Assembly (NCBI RefSeq): GCF_003957515.1
Contig: NZ_RQXW01000006.1
Span: 62,001-126,000 of the forward strand
Source: Amphritea opalescens
GTDB taxonomy: Bacteria; Pseudomonadota; Gammaproteobacteria; Pseudomonadales; Balneatricaceae
DNA: 64,000 nt
Direction: 5' to 3'
The notes beneath the pieces are model-generated. The model was not told where the DNA came from, searched no databases, and was given only the letters and a program-made list of their open reading frames with translations. Of this stretch, positions 55,080-64,000 are shown one piece after another. A program made the position numbers and the translations under genes. The first letter of the stretch is position 1, and each line of letters starts with the position of its first letter.

Positions 55080-56288
55080 TTAACCAACCACCTTACGCGC
55101 TTTGAGTTGTGCAATATCTTCTTCGCTCAAGCCAAGGCCCGCTAACACCACATCGGTATGCTCACCTAGCATTGGCGGGGCTTTGTTATACTCGATCGGC
55201 GTGTGTGAAAACTTCACCGGATTCGCCACCGAGGGAACACTGCCAACCACCGCATGGGGTAGATCAACCCGCAGTTTGCGATGCTGCACCTGAGGATCAG
55301 CAAAGACTTTATCCAAGGTATTGATTGGCCCACAAGGCACGCCCTGAGCTGATAGATGTTCCAGCCACCAGTCACTGCTTTCATGGGTCATCAATTCAGC
55401 CACCATCGGGGTTAAATCGGCGCGATTTTCAACCCGTAAAGAGTTGGTTTCAAAGGCCGGATTCGTCGCCAATTCAGGCGCCCCAGCTAAGTTACAAAAC
55501 TTAGCAAACTGCGCATCATTACCCACCGCCAAGATAATATGACCATCGGCGGTTGGAAAAGCCTCATAGGGAACGATATTCGGATGAGCATTGCCAAACC
55601 GAACCGGTGGCTGACCACCCGCCAAGTAATTCATCGCTTGATTAGCTAATGTCGCCACCTGTACATCCAGTAAAGCCATATCGATATATTGACCCACACC
55701 GGTTTCACGGCGATGCAACAGCGCCGCTTGAATGGCATTACAGGCGTACAAACCGGTCATCACATCAACCAGTGCAACACCCACTTTCATCGGCTGACCA
55801 TCAGGCTCGCCGGTGACACTCATCAGCCCACCCATGGCCTGAATCATAAAGTCATAACCGGCACGCTCGGCATAGGGGCCATCCTGACCAAAACCGGTGA
55901 TTGAGCAGTACACCAACGCCGGATTGACGCTTTTGAGACTGTCATAATCGAGACCATACTTCTTCAAGCCACCGACCTTATAGTTTTCGATCACCACATC
56001 AACCTCGGCCGCCAAGCGTTTAATTAACGCTTGGCCTTCCGCGGTGGTGATATCGATCGCTATCGACTGCTTGCCCCGATTGGCCGCATGAAAATAAGCC
56101 GCATCAGCGGAATGACCCTCTTCATCCTTGAGGAACGGAGGCCCCCAACTGCGGGTGTCGTCTCCGCAGTTCGGACGCTCCACCTTGATCACCTCAGCAC
56201 CGAAATCAGCCAATAACTGGCCAGCCCAAGGGCCCGCCAGAATACGGCTTAAATCCAGTACCTTGATATGACTCAGTGCGCCAGCCAT
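55080..56288 (-). CDS. CaiB/BaiF family CoA-transferase
   Basis: 402 residues of the class III CoA-transferase family. It begins ALSHIKVLDLSRILAGPWAG and shows GFGQDGPYAERAGYDFMIQAMGG and the catalytic-Asp region VGVALVDVMTGLYACNAIQA. The start overlaps the gcdH stop by one base (TAATG). In this pairing the enzyme is probably a succinyl-CoA:glutarate CoA-transferase (SUGCT-like) that activates glutarate for GcdH. That function is inferred from context. Confidence 0.88.
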   Translation of the reverse strand: MAGALSHIKVLDLSRILAGPWAGQLLADFGAEVIKVERPNCGDDTRSWGPPFLKDEEGHSADAAYFHAANRGKQSIAIDITTAEGQALIKRLAAEVDVVIENYKVGGLKKYGLDYDSLKSVNPALVYCSITGFGQDGPYAERAGYDFMIQAMGGLMSVTGEPDGQPMKVGVALVDVMTGLYACNAIQAALLHRRETGVGQYIDMALLDVQVATLANQAMNYLAGGQPPVRFGNAHPNIVPYEAFPTADGHIILAVGNDAQFAKFCNLAGAPELATNPAFETNSLRVENRADLTPMVAELMTHESSDWWLEHLSAQGVPCGPINTLDKVFADPQVQHRKLRVDLPHAVVGSVPSVANPVKFSHTPIEYNKAPPMLGEHTDVVLAGLGLSEEDIAQLKARKVVG

Positions 56289-57484
56289 TAGAAGAACGCC
56301 TGAATGCCTGTCATCGCCCGGCCGAGAATCAGCGCGTGAATATCGTGAGTACCTTCATAAGTATTCACCGCTTCAAGGTTCATCACATGACGAATAACAC
56401 CGAATTCATCAGAAATACCATTACCACCGTGCATATCACGGGCAACACGGGCGATATCCAACGACTTACCGCAGTTGTTACGCTTCATCAGCGAGATCAA
56501 CTCTACTGGGCAGCGACCATCATCCATCAAACGGCCCATCTGCAAGCAACCTTGGAGACCCAACGAGATCTCAGTCTGCATATCAGCCAGCTTCTTCTGT
56601 ACCAACTGGTTAGCCGCCAGAGGACGCTGGAATTGGATACGATCAAGGGTATATTGGCGCGCAGCGGTCCAACAGAACTCAGCGGCACCCAGAGACCCCC
56701 AGGCAATACCGTAACGGGCTTTGTTCAAGCAACCGAAAGGACCCGCCAAACCCTGTACATTGGGCAGTAGGTTTTCATCGGGTACAAACACATCTTGCAT
56801 GACGATTTCACCGGTGACTGAAGCACGCAGTGAAAACTTACCTTCGATCTTCGGTGCGCTCAGACCCGGCATACCTTTTTCCAGTACAAAGCCGCGCACG
56901 ACGCCATCCAGCTTCGCCCATACCACGAAAACATCAGCCACCGGTGAGTTGGTGATCCACATTTTCGCGCCTTTAAGGCAGTAACCACCGTCCACTTTAG
57001 TGGCACGGGTTTTCATATTATTAGGATCAGAACCAACATCCGGCTCTGTCAGGCCAAAACAACCGATCCATTCACCGGAAGCTAATTTTGGCAGATATTT
57101 CATCCGCTGTTGTTCGTTGCCGTAAGCGTAGATAGGGTGCATAACCAAAGAAGACTGCACTGACATGGCTGAACGGTAACCGCTATCAACCCGCTCAACC
57201 TCACGGGCAACTAGACCATAACAAACATAGTTAACGTCAGAGCCGCCATACTGTTCTGGCAGGGTAGAACCGAGCAAACCGAGTCCGCCCAATTCTTGCA
57301 TAATTTCTGTGTGGAAGATCTCGTGACGGTTGGCTTCTGTAACCCGCGGTAACAGCTGACCCTGACAGTAATCGCGAGCGGCATCACGTACCATGCGCTC
57401 CTCTTCGGTCAGTTGGCTTTCAAGGGAGAACGGATCTTCCCAGTTAAATGCAGGCTTTGTAGAAGATTTGCTCATGGAACACAC
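56288..57484 (-). CDS. gcdH: Glutaryl-CoA dehydrogenase
   Basis: 398 residues of the acyl-CoA dehydrogenase family, glutaryl-CoA subgroup. [21 protein letters not shown] binds FAD/substrate (cited in part), and the catalytic Glu is in [17 protein letters not shown]. The substrate-binding Arg-rich region is [13 protein letters not shown]. It converts glutaryl-CoA to crotonyl-CoA with decarboxylation. Start could be MCSMSK or the second Met (MSKSSTKP). It is the first gene of the two-gene unit with the CoA-transferase. Confidence 0.93.
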   Translation of the reverse strand: MCSMSKSSTKPAFNWEDPFSLESQLTEEERMVRDAARDYCQGQLLPRVTEANRHEIFHTEIMQELGGLGLLGSTLPEQYGGSDVNYVCYGLVAREVERVDSGYRSAMSVQSSLVMHPIYAYGNEQQRMKYLPKLASGEWIGCFGLTEPDVGSDPNNMKTRATKVDGGYCLKGAKMWITNSPVADVFVVWAKLDGVVRGFVLEKGMPGLSAPKIEGKFSLRASVTGEIVMQDVFVPDENLLPNVQGLAGPFGCLNKARYGIAWGSLGAAEFCWTAARQYTLDRIQFQRPLAANQLVQKKLADMQTEISLGLQGCLQMGRLMDDGRCPVELISLMKRNNCGKSLDIARVARDMHGGNGISDEFGVIRHVMNLEAVNTYEGTHDIHALILGRAMTGIQAFF

Positions 57485-57862
57485 CTCTTTGCTTTTTCGT
57501 TATGTGCGGCGATCTAAATAGACAGCGTTTAGCACTTATTATAATGGCAATAATCACTGTATATTGTTCATTATTTTTTACAAAATCAAGTACCTTTATC
57601 CTAGGCCTAAAGCTGATTCTGTAGATCTATCGATACTACCTTTTCCCCCAGTTGAGCGTATATGCCCCAACAGGGGGAGATAACCACTAGCCTATCGGCC
57701 ATGCCATTACACATCAAAACCATCACTCATCGAACACCTTCACCGGCGTTTTGCTATCGATCAGCTAGCTAAGCCATTTAACTATTGCCGAATCGATCAC
57801 CGTTAGTTACCTTTATGGCAGATCTGTTAGGATAATCAAATACAGACCACTGGGGATATACT
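57485..57862. other. Intergenic region upstream of gcdH
   Basis: 378-bp divergent region. No gene recognised. It should hold the gcdH promoter; no dedicated LysR regulator is adjacent, unlike in many gcdH loci. Confidence 0.5.
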
Positions 57863-58270
57863 GTGCGCCACACGCTGATCAGAACGTTTTACTTGCTGGG
57901 CGGTTTCATATTCGTTTTGTTAGGTATTATCGGTATTTTACTACCGTTATTTCCGACAACGCCCTTTCTCTTATTGGCGGCGTTTTGCTTCTCCCGTAGC
58001 TCTGATAAGTTACATCAATACCTGCTTAACCAACCGCTGTTTGGGCGTTTCATCCGTGATTGGGAAGAGCATGGCATTATCCCCTTCAAAGCGAAGCTAT
58101 TTTCCACCGCCATGATGCTAATCATGGTCAGTTATCCTCTGCTGTTTCTCCCCTTTAATATCGGTTTAAAAGCATTGGCAGCGGCTAGCGTCGCCTTTGC
58201 TCTCTGGTTTGTATGGAGCCGACCGTCAAACCAGCCAAGAACCTACTCGCTAGAGCAACTCGAAGATTAA
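57863..58270 (+). CDS. YbaN family (DUF454) membrane protein
   Basis: 135 residues starting at GTG, with GGGGA upstream. Two or three membrane helices: the first is LLGGFIFVLLGIIGILLPLF, followed by the family hallmark PTTPFLLLAAFCFSRSSDKL. The segment FGRFIRDWEEHGIIPFKAKL is also typical. Inner-membrane protein of unknown function; in E. coli ybaN sits in a different context. Confidence 0.88.
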   Translation: MRHTLIRTFYLLGGFIFVLLGIIGILLPLFPTTPFLLLAAFCFSRSSDKLHQYLLNQPLFGRFIRDWEEHGIIPFKAKLFSTAMMLIMVSYPLLFLPFNIGLKALAAASVAFALWFVWSRPSNQPRTYSLEQLED

Positions 58271-58585
58271 ATCTAAACCAAGAGGTCTGGTATGAAACGG
58301 GTAAAAACGACGAGTTGCGAAAGAGAGAAATAGATTCAAGCGCTGATAGAAAACCGCCATGCTGATACCGGCAAGCGACGATAGATCAATTCGGACTGAG
58401 GTTTGAATACGGTGAAGTTGCCAGCATGATCAAGATAGCCGCCGCGAAAATCCTACCAGAACAAAGCCAAGTAGCCTCAACGCTCATAGCCGTTAATCTA
58501 TCGGCTAAAAGATGCAAAAAAAAGGCTGGGGAGTAATCCACAGCCTTTTAATTAAGGGTTATGACACCCAACCGGCCCAATAAGA
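58271..58585. other. Intergenic region after the YbaN-like gene
   Basis: 315 bp with no recognisable gene. It includes the terminator at 58520-58549. Fragments of open frame exist but have no start or family resemblance. Confidence 0.5.
58520..58549 (-). terminator. Terminator after the GGDEF gene
   Basis: Stem AAAAGGCTG / CAGCCTTTT, with an A run on its left that is a T tract on the minus strand, 37 nt past the stop. Confidence 0.85.
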
Positions 58586-60751
58586 TCAGGCCTCTGTTTG
58601 ATGCTTATCAAGAGCCGCTATCGCCTCTGCTTTCAGCTTCTGCGAATAGAAACACACCGTCTCAGACTGTTTTTTGGCGGCATACATCGCGGTATCGGCG
58701 GCCGCCATCAACTCAACAAGATTACTTCCGTCCTGTGGGAAAATCGCCACGCCGATACTATTTTCAATCACTAAGCTCGAATCTCCCAGAATGATCGGTT
58801 CTTCTAGGCACCCCGTCAGTTTATTCACGATCAACATAATATCCTTTTGACTGGGGCTATTGGGTAATAGCAGGGTAAATTCATCTCCGCCTAGACGCCC
58901 CAAGGTATCGCTATGCCGCAACACATGATTAAAGCGCCGACTCACTTCGATTAGGAGTTGATCGCCCTGCTCATGCCCTAAGCTATCATTCACCGCTTTA
59001 AAGCCATTGAGATCCATGTACAGTAACGCGACCCCACTATGGTTTCGTTGAGACAACTCTAGCGCCTGCTTTAACCGATCGAGAAATAAGCGTCTATTGG
59101 GCAACCCCGTTAGCGAGTCATAGAAAGCATAATGATGTAGCTGGTCATTCACCCGTTTCAACTCGTCGGTTCGGCTATCAACCAATCGACTCAATCGTTC
59201 ATGATAACCAAAGGCCGACAAGGTAATCAGTACCGCTAATATACCAAACAACGCCTGCACCGCTAAAAAGCCCAACATATCGCCAACCTGAAGCGCTGTT
59301 ATCACTCGTTCAGGCACATGCAAATTAAAGGTCCATTCATGCTGTGCATGCTTCATTATAAATTGATGATTAAGCCCCTGCTGTGCATTGATAGCCGTCA
59401 GCAGAGCGGTATCACCGTAAACCCTGTCGGTGGGGTTACCTTTCTCATAGACGTATAGATCCATGTACTTCTGCACGCTCAGTCGCAGACTGGATTCAAG
59501 GATAGCCGACACCTGAAACCCGCCCACAACAAACCCTTTTAACGAGTCATAACCGCCCATGGAATCATCCGCCGGATCAACCGACTGAAATACTGGCGAA
59601 AAAATCAAAAAGCCAGGGTCATTTTTCTCAAGCTGGACGAGCTGAATAATATCCGTGGCGACATCCGCGCGAAGCTTCTTTGCCATCTGCATACTTTTTT
59701 TACGGGCCGGATTAGCGTAAACATTAAAACCTAACGCCTCCCAATTCGACTCTAAAGGCTGAATATACTTCACCACCACTAGGGGGTCCGTCGGCAGCAA
59801 CGGCTGCCCTTTAATCTTAAAGTCAGGATAGGCATGCTGCATTGTCTGCTCAAAGGCAGCCACTTCATCAGGCTCAATTAGCGGATTCCAAGAGATACCC
59901 TTAATGCCGGGCAAGTGCTCCGTCAATTGTCGGCTACGGGTAAAGAATTCCTCTTTACTGACCTCTTTTTGCTGTGCTACCCAGACCGTTAATTGATCCA
60001 ACGCCTGGGTATAACTATCCATATCACGCTTAAAATTATTTTCCAGCGCTTCGGCTTGTAAGTTGAAGTTATTCTTTGTATTGATTACAACGGAATCGCC
60101 AAAATACAGCTGAGCCACCTGAAACGCGGAAATAATAATAAAAAGCGGTAACGACAAAGATATCCAGACGTGTTTAGAGTCTGACTTATCCGGCTTTCGA
60201 GTGAAGAGCCCGAGCAACAAAGGGGCCACCAAAATCACGCCAAGAAAATCGCCTCCCCACCAGGTCAACAGATTGACCCAATCCATCTGCCGCTGACCCG
60301 CTTCGCTGTAGAAATAGGCCAAAGCCGCATTACCCATCAACGCATTGATCAAACAGCAGACCCCAGCAATCACAATAAACAGCGATACCTGCTTATATGA
60401 AGGGGCATCCAATATATTGATGCGGTAATAACGTAACAGCCAGACATTAGCCCAAGCTTGGGTAATCGAGCCGAGAGCGATCACGCCCGACGCCTCCAGC
60501 ACGGTCGGCGTTAGCGCACCGTTATTCCATATAGCCGAACCTGAATTAAACAGAAGAGAACCCACAAATAACGCGGGTAAGAAGCGGAAACCGAAAAGTA
60601 GACAGCCCACCAATGCAACGCCGGCGGGAGGCCATAAAGAGACAACTTGAGCCTGCGGACTATAAATCGCGAATAAACAGGCCGATCCGATATAGAGTAA
60701 AAAGCAGAGTAGATACTTACTTTTACTTATCCGGTGAGATTCAACATTCAA
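58586..60751 (-). CDS. MASE1-CHASE diguanylate cyclase
   Basis: 721 residues. The N-terminal MASE1 region of about eight membrane helices (residues ~12-215) includes VVSLWPPAGVALVGCLLFGF. A periplasmic CHASE domain (~225-470) has GIKGISWNPLIEPDEVAAFE-type sequence (cited in part), followed by one more helix (~495-515). A C-terminal GGDEF domain has the intact active site LGRLGGDEFTLLLP. It makes cyclic di-GMP in response to an unknown ligand. No EAL domain follows. Confidence 0.92.
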   Translation of the reverse strand: MNVESHRISKSKYLLCFLLYIGSACLFAIYSPQAQVVSLWPPAGVALVGCLLFGFRFLPALFVGSLLFNSGSAIWNNGALTPTVLEASGVIALGSITQAWANVWLLRYYRINILDAPSYKQVSLFIVIAGVCCLINALMGNAALAYFYSEAGQRQMDWVNLLTWWGGDFLGVILVAPLLLGLFTRKPDKSDSKHVWISLSLPLFIIISAFQVAQLYFGDSVVINTKNNFNLQAEALENNFKRDMDSYTQALDQLTVWVAQQKEVSKEEFFTRSRQLTEHLPGIKGISWNPLIEPDEVAAFEQTMQHAYPDFKIKGQPLLPTDPLVVVKYIQPLESNWEALGFNVYANPARKKSMQMAKKLRADVATDIIQLVQLEKNDPGFLIFSPVFQSVDPADDSMGGYDSLKGFVVGGFQVSAILESSLRLSVQKYMDLYVYEKGNPTDRVYGDTALLTAINAQQGLNHQFIMKHAQHEWTFNLHVPERVITALQVGDMLGFLAVQALFGILAVLITLSAFGYHERLSRLVDSRTDELKRVNDQLHHYAFYDSLTGLPNRRLFLDRLKQALELSQRNHSGVALLYMDLNGFKAVNDSLGHEQGDQLLIEVSRRFNHVLRHSDTLGRLGGDEFTLLLPNSPSQKDIMLIVNKLTGCLEEPIILGDSSLVIENSIGVAIFPQDGSNLVELMAAADTAMYAAKKQSETVCFYSQKLKAEAIAALDKHQTEA

Positions 60752-60906
60752 GCGCTAGTAACACTCCTTAGGGCGGTAACATTCATTTGGCTAGACAGTG
60801 ACACAGTATCAACCAACTGTACACGTCCTTTAGTCTAGCAGGCCTTAGCCAAATCACCGTTTTTTTACGTGACGATCGAACCGAACCTAAACATAACGAA
60901 CGGGCA

Positions 60907-61842
60907 CTACAATAAATCCCCATAGCGCTCAATATTTGTCTCGCGAATAACCTCTTCAATAAAGTCTAAAAATACTTTTACGCGCACCGGCGTTAACCGG
61001 CCCGGTGGACGTACCGCCCAGATGCGCGTCTCGGGCCATATTTTATAGTCGGGTAACACCTGCACCACTCTTCCCGCTTTAATCGCCGGCCCTACATGCC
61101 ACAACGAGGCCATCCCGATGCCCATATCCGCTTCCACCAAATCGGCAATCGCATCGCCCCAATTAGCACTAATCGGCCCTGAAACCGACACATCATGGGT
61201 TTCACCCGCCTGATCTTTAAAGCGCCAATGATTTGATTTGGCAAACGGAATGCAACAGTGCTGGGCAAGTTCCTGCGGCGTTTGAGGGCGACCCGCCTGC
61301 TGAAGATATCCCGGCGAGGCCACTAAGATCATCGGGTTATCGGCTATGCGACGGGCTAGTAAACTGGTTGAGTCGAGCGCGTGCATGCGAAAAGCGATAT
61401 CGTATCCCTGCTCCACGATATCGATGGTTTTATCGGTGAAATCGATCTCAATTTGTAAATGGGGATACTTGGCTAATAATGCAGGGATAAAGGGCACTAG
61501 ATAGATTCGTCCGTAGGAGGCCGACACCGTTAAACGAATTTTCCCCTGTACTTTATCGTCCTCACCTTTAAACACATTCCAGGTTTCCTCAACATCATCC
61601 AAGATACGTTTGGCATGCTCTAAAAACACCTGTCCATCATGGGTTAAGGTAACGACCCGCGTGGTTCGATGAAACAACTTAACCCCTAATGTCGCCTCCA
61701 ACGCCTGTATCCGCTGGCTGGCATTGGTTGACGATAGGCCAAATTCCTCACCTGCACGACCAATCGCGCCAAGTGAAGTAACACGTACAAATAACGCTAA
61801 GGTTTTTAAATCCAGATCCAAGGCAGACTCCAGTAAACACAC
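60907..61842 (-). CDS. LysR-type regulator
   Basis: 311 residues. The HTH has VTSLGAIGRAGEEFGLSSTN with ASQRIQALEATLGVKLFHRT, and the effector domain contains IRLTVSASYGRIYLVPFIPAL and ADMGIGMASLWHVGPAIKAG; it belongs to the CrgA/YafC-like group. It is divergent from an oxidoreductase-ABM-nitroreductase run across about 150 bp and is its probable regulator, possibly for electrophiles or quinones. Confidence 0.9.
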   Translation of the reverse strand: MCLLESALDLDLKTLALFVRVTSLGAIGRAGEEFGLSSTNASQRIQALEATLGVKLFHRTTRVVTLTHDGQVFLEHAKRILDDVEETWNVFKGEDDKVQGKIRLTVSASYGRIYLVPFIPALLAKYPHLQIEIDFTDKTIDIVEQGYDIAFRMHALDSTSLLARRIADNPMILVASPGYLQQAGRPQTPQELAQHCCIPFAKSNHWRFKDQAGETHDVSVSGPISANWGDAIADLVEADMGIGMASLWHVGPAIKAGRVVQVLPDYKIWPETRIWAVRPPGRLTPVRVKVFLDFIEEVIRETNIERYGDLL

Positions 61843-61994
61843 TAGATCAATATTGATGCCTATATTATCCCAAAATACAGGAAAATAATTCCTTAATTAG
61901 CCAGATGATCACTCATTACAGGAAGAATAAGATAGTTACCACATTAAGCAGCCCCTGCTAAATAACCGTTCAGCACAGAGTGAAGGATATGAAA

Positions 61995-63008
61995 ATGAAA
62001 GCCATTGGTTATCAAGTACCCGGCAGTCTCGACCGCCAAGAAGCCTTAGTCGATATCACCTTAGATAAACCATCACCTGAGGGACAAGACCTACTCGTTA
62101 AAATCCAAGCGGTCTCTGTCAACCCAGCGGATTACAAAATGCGTCAAGCCATGCCTGCGCCCGACGGTGGCTGGAATATCTTAGGTTTTGATGCCTCTGG
62201 GGTTGTTGAAGCGGTAGGGGCGGATGTCAAAAACTTTAAGATTGGTGATGAAGTCTACTACGCTGGTTCAATGGTTCGCCCAGGCACTAACAGCGAGTTT
62301 CAGCTCGTCGATGAACGCATTGTCGCCAAGAAACCCACCAGCCTCAGCCACGCCGAAGCGGCTGCTATGCCACTCACCACGATTACCGCGTGGGAAGCTC
62401 TATTTGATCGCTTAGATGTCACTCGCCCAACCATTCAGGGCGGCAATCTGATCTTGATAATCGGTGGGGCTGGCGGCGTTGGGTCCATTGCCATTCAATT
62501 ACTACGAGCCTTGACGGATCTTACCGTCATTACCACCGTGTCTCGTCCCGAAACACAGGCTTGGGTAGAAGAGCTAGGTGCTCACTATGTGATCGATCAC
62601 AGCAAACCGATGGCGCCACAAATTGAAGCATTAGGATTAGGCGCGCCTGGTTTCGTGTTTTCAACCAACCACAGTCAACATCACCTAGCGGATATCGCGG
62701 AGTTGATCGCACCACAGGGCCGGTTTAGCTTAACCGATGAAGTCGAAGCCTTTGCCAGTCAGCCCTTTGTCATGAAATCAGTCTCGGTTCATTTTGAGCT
62801 GATGTTCACCCGCTCATTTTTTGGCACCCCGGATATCGACGTACAACACCAGTTACTAAGTAAAGTCGCAGAACTGATTGATGCGGGAAAAGTAAGGTCA
62901 ACACTGACTGAAGTCGCCGGCAACATCAATGCTGATAACTTGAAAAAAGTCCACGCACAGCTTGAAACCGGCAAAGCCCGGGGAAAAATCGTACTCGAAG
63001 GTTTCTAA
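61995..63008 (+). CDS. Zinc-free MDR oxidoreductase, quinone-reductase-like
   Basis: About 337 residues from MKAIGYQVPGSLDRQ (61995), chosen for AAGGA 7 nt upstream over the GTG at 61980. Family features are NPADYKMRQAMP, FDASGVVEAVGADVKNFKIG and the NAD(P)-binding glycine loop LIIGGAGGVGSIAIQLL. Zinc-ligand cysteines are absent. It likely reduces quinones or enals with NADPH. It heads a plus-strand run with an ABM protein (27 nt later) and a nitroreductase. Confidence 0.9.
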   Translation: MKAIGYQVPGSLDRQEALVDITLDKPSPEGQDLLVKIQAVSVNPADYKMRQAMPAPDGGWNILGFDASGVVEAVGADVKNFKIGDEVYYAGSMVRPGTNSEFQLVDERIVAKKPTSLSHAEAAAMPLTTITAWEALFDRLDVTRPTIQGGNLILIIGGAGGVGSIAIQLLRALTDLTVITTVSRPETQAWVEELGAHYVIDHSKPMAPQIEALGLGAPGFVFSTNHSQHHLADIAELIAPQGRFSLTDEVEAFASQPFVMKSVSVHFELMFTRSFFGTPDIDVQHQLLSKVAELIDAGKVRSTLTEVAGNINADNLKKVHAQLETGKARGKIVLEGF

Positions 63009-63035
63009 ACATTTAATATCATCAGGAGCATCATC

Positions 63036-63659
63036 ATGGCTTTTACGCAAATCATCAAATTTTCAATTAAACCCGAGTTTAACGACGCATTTACTACCGC
63101 CCTATCCGTGAATAAAAATGGCGTTGCGCAAGAACCCGGCAACCTAGAAATGCGACTCTATCGGGATAATGCTAACCCTAATCTATTTTTTGCCTACGAC
63201 CGCTGGCAAGATGAGGCCGCCTTAGCGAGCCATATGCAGCAGCCATACACAAAAGAGCTGCTTGCACTGGCGGAACAAGCACAGGATAAACCGATCGAAG
63301 TCTTTACGGTTAATGACACTCAGCCTGCGCCGGTGGCATTAAAAGCGGCTAACCCAGAAGATCCTCTTTTTAACATCTTCTTTATCTTTAAAATTAAGCC
63401 TGGCAGCCGCGAAAAGCTAATCCAGCAGTTTGAAAAACACATTACCCATACCCGTACTGAAGACGGCTGCTTACTGTTCGATCTCTACACTGTCGAAGGC
63501 GATGATGAAACCTTAGTGGTCTATGAGCATTGGCGCAAAGAATCCGATGTCTGGGAGAAACATTTCAAACAGCCTTACGCCATGGAAACCGGAAAGTTAA
63601 TGGAAGAGTACGTTATCGGTGAACTGGAACAGTATATGAATTTTGTCACAGCGTTATAA
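63036..63659 (+). CDS. Duplicated ABM-domain protein
   Basis: 207 residues made of two antibiotic-biosynthesis-monooxygenase-like units: about 1-100 (NLEMRLYRDNANPNLFFAYD, RWQDEAALASHM) and about 110-207 (DGCLLFDLYTVEGDDETLVV, HWRKESDVWEKHF). It may act as a quinol monooxygenase partner for the adjacent reductase, in the manner of the YgiN/MdaB pair. That partnership is an inference. Confidence 0.88.
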   Translation: MAFTQIIKFSIKPEFNDAFTTALSVNKNGVAQEPGNLEMRLYRDNANPNLFFAYDRWQDEAALASHMQQPYTKELLALAEQAQDKPIEVFTVNDTQPAPVALKAANPEDPLFNIFFIFKIKPGSREKLIQQFEKHITHTRTEDGCLLFDLYTVEGDDETLVVYEHWRKESDVWEKHFKQPYAMETGKLMEEYVIGELEQYMNFVTAL

Positions 63660-63828
63660 ACAGCCGTTGTCCTAAAGGCAGATAAACCCTTTAATAACAA
63701 AGAGCGACCGACTCTTTTGAGCTAATCAAAACGCAATTCATGTAAACTTAAAGCATTCGATGTGAGTGGTACTGGGCAATAACGTCAACCACTCACAATC
63801 AATGACAGAAGATCAGGAGATAGAAGAG

Positions 63829-64000
63829 ATGAACTTGACTGATATTGTAAAGTCTCGTTATGCCACCAAAGATTTTGATAGCAGCAAAACCATTCCCGAA
63901 GCGCTATTTAAGCAGATTAAAGATCTGCTACGCTACAGCCCTTCTAGCGTTAACTCCCAGCCATGGCACTTTGTCATTGCCGACTCACCTGAAACCCGCA
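63829..64000 (+). CDS. Nitroreductase (NfsB-like), truncated by window end
   Basis: 57 codons are visible: MNLTDIVKSRYATKDFDSSK, then LRYSPSSVNSQPWHFVIADS. These are the flavin-binding RYATK and SSVNSQPW motifs of the NfsB-type nitroreductase/dihydropteridine reductase family. A purine-rich AGGAGATAGAAGAG precedes the ATG. It follows the ABM gene by 169 bp and probably belongs to the same stress-type unit. Confidence 0.88.
   Translation, partial: MNLTDIVKSRYATKDFDSSKTIPEALFKQIKDLLRYSPSSVNSQPWHFVIADSPETR

Overview
The window looks like the chromosome of a marine gammaproteobacterium of the Oceanospirillales type (Amphritea/Neptunomonas-like). This is an inference from the gene set (split gcv cluster with an XRE-cupin regulator, dadA-ridA-alr, dsdA, several LysR pairs, long GGDEF/EAL proteins); no rRNA or other marker gene is present to confirm it. 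The right 38.6 kb (25.4-64 kb) is ordinary chromosome. The left 25.4 kb is a clearly more AT-rich, stacked mobile island at the 3' end of gcvP.

Island. A complete Tn7-like transposon can be delimited to the base at 2060-25391 (23,332 bp). Both tips read TGATAACAAC, it is flanked by the 5-bp duplication CTAAA (2055-2059 and 25392-25396), and it carries three spaced copies of a 19-bp putative TnsB site in the left end and three tandem copies (20-bp period) in the right end. It sits 6 nt past the gcvP stop codon. Its core, on the minus strand, is tnsA-tnsB-tnsC-tniQ-tnsD; no tnsE, cas gene or CRISPR array is seen. Between tnsD and the left end is a minus-strand run of five small genes ending in an HNH nuclease. 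Between tnsA and the right end is an integron-type gene-cassette array with at least six attC-like sites but no visible integrase (a CALIN-like array). Its cassettes carry an IS3-interrupted DUF5677 gene, a zincin-like protein, a DUF4238/SEC-C protein, an ABM protein, a two-gene Hachiman defence system (hamA-hamB), and a membrane-protein/methyltransferase pair. Left of position 1958 lies the right end of a second, related element, also carrying cassettes (DUF4145; a PycTM-type Pycsar effector followed by a gene leaving the window). Between the two elements, 1959-2059 looks like the tip of a third, unrelated transposon end at the same target position, so the gcvP 3' end appears to be a repeatedly used attachment site.

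Chromosome. 25.4-36.5 kb: gcvP, gcvH, glyA and sdaA on the minus strand, then an XRE-cupin regulator, gcvT and thrB on the plus strand. Palindromes of the form TTTCC-N4-GGAAA lie in the sdaA/regulator intergenic region and before gcvT and are likely the regulator's operators. 36.5-44.3 kb: D-amino-acid use (dadA, ridA, alr/dadX, an Lrp regulator, a dsdC-like LysR, dsdA, an AGCS amino acid:Na+ symporter), which feeds pyruvate, serine and glycine metabolism next door. 44.5-53.1 kb: hydrolase, LysR/omega-transaminase pair, a GGDEF-EAL protein, DUF1003 and small MscS channel, PuuR-like regulator. 53.4-57.5 kb: gabD-like dehydrogenase, CaiB/BaiF CoA-transferase and gcdH (glutarate/GABA-type catabolism). 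57.8-64 kb: YbaN-like protein, MASE1-CHASE-GGDEF protein, and a LysR with divergent oxidoreductase, ABM protein and nitroreductase (cut by the window end).
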